From Chthoniobacter sp. (GTDB taxonomy: Bacteria > Verrucomicrobiota > Verrucomicrobiia > Chthoniobacterales > Chthoniobacteraceae): a stretch of DNA of 64,000 nucleotides. The notes below the pieces were generated by a model. The model worked only from the letters and a program-made list of their open reading frames with translations, was not told where the DNA came from and made no database searches. The position numbers and the translations under genes are program-made. Shown in pieces: positions 59,601 through 64,000 of the stretch. The stretch lies in the NCBI GenBank assembly GCA_021414005.1, contig JAIOPH010000018.1:56585-120584 (forward strand). The letters are read 5' to 3'. Within the stretch, counting starts at the first letter, position 1. The number at the start of each line of letters is the position of its first letter.

Positions 59601-59766
59601 TTGTCATCGCGCCGGAGTATTTCCAACCGGGAAAGGCCATCGCATTGCCGCCGGGCGAGCCCGGAGCCGCCGGCCCCTGCCCGAAACCGCTCGCGCCGAG
59701 GAGACTGGTCGCGGCCCATGTGAAAAGACGAATGAATAGAGATCGGGATACGGCGGGGTAGGTCAT
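56644..59766 (-). CDS. Secreted modular esterase: DUF2341, LamG-like and SASA domains
   Basis: This 1,040-residue exported protein starts at ATG 59766 (TYPAVSRSLFIRLFTWAATSLLGASGFGQG). The open frame continues upstream only through a glycosyltransferase gene in another frame. Residues about 45-150 resemble DUF2341 (FPLLVRLDKDWFEFSQAKPNGEDVRL ... IRLYWGK). About 160-330 is a LamG/concanavalin-like fold (FTFEAWFRAENTDAYVIYYG; VMGEWYYVAATYENGTSQIFVNGK; GEIDEVRVSRVARSADW). About 350-600 has beta-rich Ig-like linkers. The SASA domain holds IIEGQSN at about 673-676 and WHQGENDQ, with a DLEGYTQIAKLM end. Such proteins bind and deacetylate polysaccharides outside the cell. Confidence 0.82.
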   Translation of the reverse strand: MTYPAVSRSLFIRLFTWAATSLLGASGFGQGPAAPGSPGGNAMAFPGWKYSGAMTILTTPEGANLPATAEVENFPLLVRLDKDWFEFSQAKPNGEDVRLATAAGVPLAYQIEEWDAAKGRASLWVRVPKIKGNARQEIRLYWGKTDAASESKGAAVFNESNGYATVIHMSEALKDELGTVTPVDLGTTATPAMIGAGRHFVPGKGIDCGKNVTGYPFGDDPFTFEAWFRAENTDAYVIYYGRYATRLNGKTGDGNEIGVNIGSPSSLGWASDGPGGARAATAPVMGEWYYVAATYENGTSQIFVNGKLDGAQNRPKAMSVVKDVCVNIGGMRNGNYRFGGEIDEVRVSRVARSADWMKLQYENQNAMQTLVGPVMQKGTEFTLSQTAVNIAEGQSATITAKVGGAQKLFWILKRNGEETVVAVDRLAFTLPAGRVTANVSMTLQLKAVYPDGVKTKDIPVTITEDIPEPVVTLKAPAAWDGRQTIEVIPTITNLAAMKGKGAGEVKTQWSVVGGAVIKEIAPDKLILTRSQYTGRITVKAAVSNGGADTVATAVIQVTEPKVDPWVQRTPTKDEKPEDNQFYARDDKNEGTLYFNGTLDQPADAVFLKVTADGKPYKTETLKPAADKSYALTVKLKPGLIKYKVEFGTKSGATETVLHTVSNIVCGDAYIIEGQSNAEATGPNNGPNEDPPTSFNDWIRSYGNQHSGTIKGGWGNAVRTRIWGKPNYGDHQIGTWGMVLANDLVEKHRIPICIFNGSYGGTPIFQHQRNPDNHFDATGEYYKNPYKIYGGLLTRITAARLTHGIRGVLWHQGENDQGSGAPTGDYNWKSWQQYWVDMSAAWKQDFPNIQHYYIYQIWPSGCNMGGTNAGDMLLEAQRTLPSLYSNMRIMSTLGIVSKSSGRGLCHFDLEGYTQIAKLMCPVLEQDNYGLDRTKVLTAPNLRRAYYSNAAKSEITMEFDQPMIWKEECKAWIELDGKSAPISGGKVSGTSIVLQLSAPAGAKTIAYASGKTWDGKPDRLLYGANGIAALALAGVPLDTAAK

Positions 59767-59918
59767 AAAATTGGAAATGTGAGGATGATGTAGTGGAACG
59801 CCCGGTGGGAACAAGCGGCGTCCCGAGGAAAAAGGGGAGGCCGCCACGCCGCGCCCGATCCGAAGTCGTCCGCAGTCGAATCTGCGGTAAAGGCCAAAGG
59901 CAATGCGGGTGGCGGTAT

Positions 59919-60614
59919 TCAACTCTCCGCGCGGATGCGGATGCGGATTTGGCGGGAGAGGAGCCATTTCACGCCGAACATGTCGCAGGTGGCTTTCCAC
60001 GCGCGGTTGCCGAACCCGTATTTGCTCACGCCCGCGGTGCGGGGCCGGTGGTTGACGGGGAGTTCGACGATCCGGTAGCCGCGGCCTTTGATGAGCGCGG
60101 GGAGAAAACGGTGCATGCCGTAGAATGGGACAAGCGCTTCGCGGCACTCGGCGCGCATGGCTTTGAGGGTGCAGCCGGTGTCGCGGACACCGTCGCCGGT
60201 GAAGCGCGAACGGACGAAGTTGGCGACGCGGGAGGTGAGTTTTTTCGAAAGGCTGTCCTGACGCTGGGCGCGATAGCCGCAGGCCAGGTCGGCCCCTTTC
60301 CCGAGCTCGGCGAGGAGGCGCGGAATGTCGGCGGGATCGTTCTGGCGGTCGCCGTCGAGGAGAACGATGGCCGCCCCGCGCGCGGCGTGGATGCCGGCAT
60401 ACATGGCTGCGGACTGGCCGGTGTTCTGGGCAAATTCGAGGACGCGGACGCCGGGGCCGCGCTGGATGCGGGCGAGGGTGGCGTCGGTGGAACAGTCGTC
60501 CACGAGGATGAGTTCGTAGTCGGTGCCGACGAGCGCGGCGGCGATTTCCTGCTGGAGGGGAACGATGTTGTCTTCTTCGTTGTAGAGCGGAATGACGACG
60601 GATACGGCGGGCAT
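59919..60614 (-). CDS. Family 2 glycosyltransferase (dolichol/undecaprenyl-phosphate sugar transferase-like)
   Basis: This is a 231-residue GT2 enzyme with PAVSVVIPLYNEEDNIVPL, LVDDCSTDATL, the DGDRQNDPADIP metal-binding block, GYRAQRQDSLSKKLTSRVANFVRSRFTG and RDTGCTLKAMRAE, followed by NHRPRTAGVSKYG. These are the motifs of polyprenyl-phosphate mannose/glucose synthases (DPM1/ArnC-like). The usual two C-terminal membrane helices are missing, as in soluble DPM1-type forms. ATG 60614 is the start. It probably provides a lipid-linked sugar for surface glycans. Confidence 0.85.
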   Translation of the reverse strand: MPAVSVVIPLYNEEDNIVPLQQEIAAALVGTDYELILVDDCSTDATLARIQRGPGVRVLEFAQNTGQSAAMYAGIHAARGAAIVLLDGDRQNDPADIPRLLAELGKGADLACGYRAQRQDSLSKKLTSRVANFVRSRFTGDGVRDTGCTLKAMRAECREALVPFYGMHRFLPALIKGRGYRIVELPVNHRPRTAGVSKYGFGNRAWKATCDMFGVKWLLSRQIRIRIRAES

Positions 60615-60635
60615 GGCGGGAAGAATGAAGGCCGG

Positions 60636-60656
60636 AGGCGGAGGGCGGAAGGCGGA
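60636..60656. repeat. Three heptamer repeats (AGGCGGA type)
   Basis: Three contiguous 7-base purine-rich units lie just upstream of the glycosyltransferase start. They belong to the same period-7 repeat type as those at 31986 and 55672. Confidence 0.5.
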
Positions 60657-60759
60657 AAATCAAGAGCGCCGCAGTGTGCGGGTCGCGGCTTTTCGCTGAC
60701 GGAGCGAATCGCTTTGCGTCGTCCCGCCGGGTGCGGCTTACTGCGCGGCCCGCGCCCCG

Positions 60760-61701
60760 ATGTTCGCTTCATTTCTCACGACGATCCTATTTTCGCTGTC
60801 CGTGATTTTTGCCGCACGGTCGGCGCGCATGTTGGGCGGACCGCGGGCGAATCTGGCACGCATCTCGATCGCCACATGCCTCCTCGCGCTGTGGGCGCAC
60901 GGATGGGGCGAAGGTTTGCGCGGAGCGTCGCTGCCATGGTTTTTTCTGAGCGGGGTGATCGGCTTCGGATTGGGCGACCTGGCGCTCTTTGGCGCGTTGC
61001 CGCGCATCGGCCCGCGCCTTTCCATCCTGCTCACGCAATGCCTCGCGGCACCCATCGCCGCACTGGCGGAGTGGGCGTGGCTCGGGACGCGACTCCACTC
61101 GGCGGATGTGGTCTGCGCGGCGGTCATTCTACTCGGCGTGGCCGTGGCGCTGGCTCCGGATCGTGGGCTGGACGTGGATCGGCGGACGTTTTGGATCGGG
61201 GTGCTGTGCGGGTTTGGGTCCGCCCTCGGCCAGGCATTCGGTGCGGTGGTAAGCCGCAAAGCAAACACGGTGGCGGCCGCGACCGGCCTCGCGATCGATG
61301 GTGGAACGGCTGCATATCAGCGGGCCCTCGGTGGTGTGCTGCTCACGGCCCTGGCTTTCTGGCTGACGCGCAACCGGCGGGCGGCGAATGATGCCGGGCA
61401 GCCATCGGTCAACTGGCGGGCCGCGTGGCCTTTCGTAGGCGCCAATGCGCTCGCCGGCCCCACAGTCGGTGTGGGCTGCTATCAATGGGCGCTCAGCACC
61501 ACCCCCAGCGGGCTCGTGCTACCCATCGTCGCCACTTCGCCCCTTGTCACGATTGTCCTCTCCTTTTTTCTCGAGCGCCTGCGTCCCACCCGGCGCGCTG
61601 TGCTCGGTGGGCTGCTTGCCGTGGCTGGCGCGGTGGCGCTCGCGGATGCACAGTCAGGGTGGTCGCTTTGGCCCACGCTAAAAAAAGGGCTGAATATGTG
61701 A
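60760..61701 (+). CDS. EamA/DMT family transporter-like membrane protein
   Basis: This 313-residue protein has about ten hydrophobic helices in two repeated halves. The halves are residues 1-140 (FASFLTTILFSLSVIFAARSARML ... LLGVAVAL) and about 150-310 (FWIGVLCGFGSALGQAFGAVVSRKAN ... LLAVAGAVALAD). The pattern matches the drug/metabolite transporter superfamily EamA domains. The substrate is unknown. It is divergent from the glycosyltransferase gene. A thioredoxin gene follows 25 bases later and may be co-transcribed. Confidence 0.82.
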   Translation: MFASFLTTILFSLSVIFAARSARMLGGPRANLARISIATCLLALWAHGWGEGLRGASLPWFFLSGVIGFGLGDLALFGALPRIGPRLSILLTQCLAAPIAALAEWAWLGTRLHSADVVCAAVILLGVAVALAPDRGLDVDRRTFWIGVLCGFGSALGQAFGAVVSRKANTVAAATGLAIDGGTAAYQRALGGVLLTALAFWLTRNRRAANDAGQPSVNWRAAWPFVGANALAGPTVGVGCYQWALSTTPSGLVLPIVATSPLVTIVLSFFLERLRPTRRAVLGGLLAVAGAVALADAQSGWSLWPTLKKGLNM

Positions 61702-61726
61702 CCAGAGTGTGCGGTCATAGACACCT

Positions 61727-62176
61727 ATGAAAAAACTCCTCGCTCGTTTCACCCTCACGCTCGCCGCTTTCGCGGCCACCACATCGTTCACGCTCGCCGC
61801 CGCTGGCTGGGACGACGATTACGACAAGGCGCTCGCTCAAGCGAAAACCGAAAAAAAGCTGGTGCTCCTCGACTTCACCGGCTCCGACTGGTGTGGCTGG
61901 TGCATCAAGCTCGACAAAGAGGTTTTCTCGACGCCCGAATTCAAATCCTATGCAAAAGACAAGCTGGTGCTCGTGGAGGTGGACTTCCCGCGTGGCAAGC
62001 AACAAGCCGCAAAACTCAAGGAGCAAAACGCCAAGCTCCAAAAGGAATTCAGCATCCGCGGATTTCCGACGATCATCGTGCTCGACGCCGAGGGAAAAAA
62101 GGTCGGTCAGCTCGGTTACATGCCCGGCGGTCCCACGGCCTTCCTGGCCGAATTGGACAAACTGAAGAGCAAGTAA
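61727..62176 (+). CDS. Exported thioredoxin-like protein
   Basis: This 149-residue protein has a signal peptide (KKLLARFTLTLAAFAATTSFTLAAA) followed by GWDDDYDKALAQAKTEKKLVLLDFTGSDWCGWCIKL. The CxxC active site is Cys56-Gly-Trp-Cys59. The cis-proline segment is GFPTIIVLD. It acts in the periplasm as a disulfide reductase or chaperone-like oxidoreductase; similar small proteins are common in PVC genomes. A strong terminator follows at 62204. Confidence 0.9.
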   Translation: MKKLLARFTLTLAAFAATTSFTLAAAGWDDDYDKALAQAKTEKKLVLLDFTGSDWCGWCIKLDKEVFSTPEFKSYAKDKLVLVEVDFPRGKQQAAKLKEQNAKLQKEFSIRGFPTIIVLDAEGKKVGQLGYMPGGPTAFLAELDKLKSK

Positions 62177-62203
62177 GCCCGGGAATCTTCAGCAGTTTTA
62201 TTC

Positions 62204-62245
62204 GAGGCGGCTCCGCACCAGCGGAGCCGCCTCGCCTTTTTCCGT
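62204..62245 (+). terminator. Rho-independent terminator after the thioredoxin gene
   Basis: A 13-bp perfect stem (GAGGCGGCTCCGC / GCGGAGCCGCCTC) with a 4-base loop is followed by GCCTTTTTCC. It lies 27 bases after the stop codon. Confidence 0.9.
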
Positions 62246-62353
62246 TCGCAAACACTCCGCCGGCACCGCCGCGAACATCGGACTTGAAGCCCGCCATTTT
62301 CGCGGCACTATGCCGCCCGCACTTTCCAGCCGACCAGCCGGAATGGAGCCGAA

Positions 62354-62438
62354 GGATGGGTGGCAGAGTGGTCGATTGCGCACGCCTGGAAAGCGTGTTT
62401 ACCGAAAGGTAACGGGGGTTCGAATCCCCCCCCATCCG
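62354..62438 (+). tRNA. tRNA-Ser (anticodon GGA)
   Basis: An 85-nt class II tRNA. The acceptor stem is GGATGGG / CCCATCC, the anticodon loop CTGGAAA gives GGA at 62388-62390, there is a long variable arm, and the T-arm is GGGGG-TTCGAAT-CCCCC. CCA is not encoded. It decodes UCC/UCU serine codons. Confidence 0.95.
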
Positions 62439-62781
62439 GCCCCTCTGATGGACAGCGGGAAAGAGGCCCGGAAGGGCAACACAGTAAGAACCATAGTAAG
62501 AACAGTTCCGCCGACACTTGCCCTCGCCTTACGATGTTCAGCAACGTCGAAATCCGCCAAAACCGGTTCACCACCGAGCTTGAGCACTTCCACGGGCAAT
62601 CCGTCGAGCCCGAGAATCTGAATTCCCGCGTCCAGATCCCGGTCGAGCATGGCCACTTTAGCGATTGCGGGAAAAAGCCGATCCGTCTTCAGCCGTCACA
62701 AATGCACTTGGGGAAGCGTAAAAGCGGCTCGCGCAAAATCGCCCGCCAGAGTTGGCCTGCCCCCGAACCTTGATCCACTCG
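62439..62781. other. Region between tRNA-Ser and the IS element
   Basis: No supported gene. A repeated phrase near 62485 (GTAAGAAC twice, 11 bases apart) lies close to the tRNA end. The place is typical for an integration scar, but no integrase is visible. Open frames on both strands look like noncoding read-through. Confidence 0.4.
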
Positions 62782-63702
62782 CTATGAGAGTTTTTGGTGG
62801 TTTTCGGGGTTTGGGTTGGTGGGGATGGCGCAGCCTTGCGGCTGCCGGAGCTTAGCGGAGGCAGCCGCAAGGCTGCGCTGCGCGAACTCCTCCGGCGTTT
62901 GGTAGGCCAGTGACGAGTGCGGGCGCTCGTGGTTGTGCCGTTGCCGGTGTTGCTTGCCGAGCACTTTTCCTTCGAGCACGGAGGCGAAGGCTTCCCGGTT
63001 GAGGAACTCGTCCCGGAACCGGCTGTTGAAGCTTTCGCTGTAGGCGTTCTGCCGCGGGCTGCCGGGTTTGATGTAGAGCGTCTTGAACCCGCGCCGCGCG
63101 ATCCAGTCCTGCACGGCCAGGGCGACGAACTCCGGCCCGTTGTCGCTGCGGATATACTCCGGCGCGCTTCCCCGCGCCGTCACGGCCGCGTCCAGGATGC
63201 GGATCACGTCTTTGGCTTCCATCCGCCGCTCGACTTCCAGCGCCACCAGTTCCCGGCTGAACTCATCGCAGATCGGCAACCATTTGAGCCGCCGTCCGTC
63301 TTCGGTCTGGTCAAAGACAAAGTCATAGCTCCACACATGGTTGACCCGCTCGGCCTGCAACCGCTGGGTGCCGCCCTCGCTGTTGCCGAGCCGCTGCCGC
63401 TTGCGTTGGCGCCGCGGCACCTTCAAGCCCTCCTGCCGCCAGAGCCGCTGCACCCGCTTGGCGTTGATCTCCATCCCGGCTCGCCGCAAGAGCGCCGCCG
63501 CCATGCGGTAACCCGCTCGCGGATGCTCCGCCGAGATGCGGCGCAACTCCACCGCCAGCGCCGCGTCCCGGCCCCGCTTGCGCCCGCGGTAACGCTGCGT
63601 CGCTCGCGGCTGACTCATCGCGGTGCAGGCCCGGCGCTCGCTTACTTCCAGCTCGCGCCGCACATGCAGCACCGCTTCTCGTTTGCGCTCCGGGCCTACC
63701 AT
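62782..63702 (-). CDS. IS3-family transposase OrfB (DDE integrase domain)
   Basis: This is a 306-residue catalytic protein from ATG 63702. An HTH_21-like region (LRRISAEHPRAGYRMAAALLRRAG) precedes the rve integrase core. The DDE triad is visible as Asp in WSYDFVFD, Asp in IRSDNGPEF and Glu in NAYSESFNSRFRDEF. RHNHERPHSSLAYQTPEEFA ends the conserved part. The last about 25 codons (AKLRQPQGCAIPTN...) are written by a hairpin at 62828-62878 and are not part of the usual domain. Programmed frameshifting with orfA is expected in this family; an A-run precedes the overlap. Confidence 0.9.
   Translation of the reverse strand: MVGPERKREAVLHVRRELEVSERRACTAMSQPRATQRYRGRKRGRDAALAVELRRISAEHPRAGYRMAAALLRRAGMEINAKRVQRLWRQEGLKVPRRQRKRQRLGNSEGGTQRLQAERVNHVWSYDFVFDQTEDGRRLKWLPICDEFSRELVALEVERRMEAKDVIRILDAAVTARGSAPEYIRSDNGPEFVALAVQDWIARRGFKTLYIKPGSPRQNAYSESFNSRFRDEFLNREAFASVLEGKVLGKQHRQRHNHERPHSSLAYQTPEEFAQRSLAAASAKLRQPQGCAIPTNPNPENHQKLS
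62828..62878. repeat. Perfect 19-bp-arm hairpin inside the transposase 3' end
   Basis: Arms GCGCAGCCTTGCGGCTGCC (62828-62846) and its exact complement (62860-62878) flank 13 bases. It may be an IS-borne terminator or a REP-like insertion. Confidence 0.75.
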
Positions 63703-63974
63703 TTTCCCTCCGCCACCTCCTTGAGGATCGAGAGGTCCAACGCCTGATTGGCCACCAACCGCTTGAGCTGGGCGTTTTCCTTCTCCAGTTCCTTGAGACG
63801 CTTGTCCGTCTCCTCCTTCGCCCCGCCATACTCCTGCCGCCATCGATGGTACGTCGGCGGGCTGCCTTCCAGCCTCTTGCAGACCTCCTCCACGCCCTGG
63901 CCTCCGGCCAGCAGCGTCGCCGCCTCGCGCAGCTTCTTAATGATCTCTTCGGGGGTGTGTCGTTTGCGTTTCAT
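63696..63974 (-). CDS. IS3-family transposase OrfA (helix-turn-helix)
   Basis: This is a 92-residue protein: KRKRHTPEEIIKKLREAATLLAGGQGVEEVCKRL ... SPPTYHRWRQEYGG forms the HTH_Tnp_1-type DNA-binding domain. It is followed by a leucine-zipper-like coiled coil (KRLKELEKENAQLKRLVANQALDLSILKEV) used for dimerisation. It overlaps orfB by seven bases, as expected for an IS3 element. Confidence 0.92.
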   Translation of the reverse strand: MKRKRHTPEEIIKKLREAATLLAGGQGVEEVCKRLEGSPPTYHRWRQEYGGAKEETDKRLKELEKENAQLKRLVANQALDLSILKEVAEGKW

Positions 63975-64000
63975 AGTGAGAGTTGGCGGCGCGTGAGCGC

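Larger units (their letters stand above)
62782..64000 (-). mobile_element. IS3-family insertion sequence, partial at window edge
   Basis: The element carries orfA and orfB in the IS3 order on the minus strand, with the ATG of orfB overlapping the orfA stop (ATGGTAG). The left end is probably just outside the orfB stop, near 62785. The right inverted repeat is not seen because the window ends about 26 bases past the orfA start. Confidence 0.85.

Noticed and set aside
56644..60663. 1,339-residue version of the SASA protein
   Set aside because: The first about 300 residues come from the antisense frame of the glycosyltransferase gene; a clear signal peptide begins at 59766.
62399..62656. Minus-strand small gene over tRNA-Ser
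   Set aside because: Its end (GAGWGGIRTPVTFR) is the well-known false translation of tRNA antisense.

Overview
The window is a high-GC bacterial chromosome segment, most likely from the phylum Verrucomicrobiota (PVC superphylum). Pointers are a Minf_1886-type small protein, a PVC-type membrane-bound dehydrogenase propeller with HEAT repeats, a Planctomycete-type cytochrome, PEP-CTERM proteins with autotransporter-associated beta-strand repeats, a fused SecDF and modular SASA esterases. I cannot name the genus.

Layout. 1-10.8 kb: mostly housekeeping and metabolic genes (partial ispD, an M16 peptidase, a spermidine-synthase-like methyltransferase, single-chain L-serine dehydratase, a secreted propeller/HEAT protein, a membrane-tethered trypsin-like protease, a SASA esterase, a homocysteine S-methyltransferase-like protein, a TVP38-type membrane protein and a PilZ-like protein). 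10.8-18.7 kb: a minus-strand run (cytochrome/DUF2231-like membrane protein, DEAD-box helicase, PQQ-type propeller, pseudopilin, DUF2339 membrane protein). 18.7-23.6 kb: LysR regulator and aroB, converging on yajC-secDF. 23.8-28.4 kb: two PEP-CTERM beta-strand-repeat proteins. 28.7-37.1 kb: an accessory island with an MmeI-like restriction-modification enzyme, a lower-GC gene for a membrane-anchored lectin-like protein, a candidate PD-(D/E)XK plus PUA/EVE-like fusion, an unknown gene, a KTSC protein, and two paralogous helical proteins plus a small partner separated by short tandem repeats. 37.4-47.3 kb: one 3,323-residue beta-strand-repeat adhesin with PEP-CTERM. 47.6-51.8 kb: a grpE-dnaK-SUMF1-like operon that looks like a dedicated, divergent Hsp70 module. 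51.9-56.2 kb: rpsU, a Minf_1886 protein, a two-domain M16 peptidase and a small membrane protein. 56.2-56.6 kb: a noncoding 22-bp tandem array and a cloverleaf-like repeat. 56.6-62.2 kb: a DUF2341/LamG-like/SASA esterase, a family 2 glycosyltransferase, an EamA transporter and a secreted thioredoxin. 62.3-64.0 kb: tRNA-Ser(GGA) followed by an IS3-family element that runs to the window edge.

The main candidates for new biology are the 28.7-37.1 kb island and the chaperone operon. In the island, the restriction enzyme has a compositionally foreign specificity region and a heptamer repeat inside its reading frame. In the chaperone operon, the SUMF1-like protein lacks the catalytic cysteines and has a possible degenerate J-like N-terminus. 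Three surface proteins share one C-terminal module, and two of them share flanking DNA motifs, which suggests a common adhesin family. All functional statements are from reading translated sequence; no database search was run.
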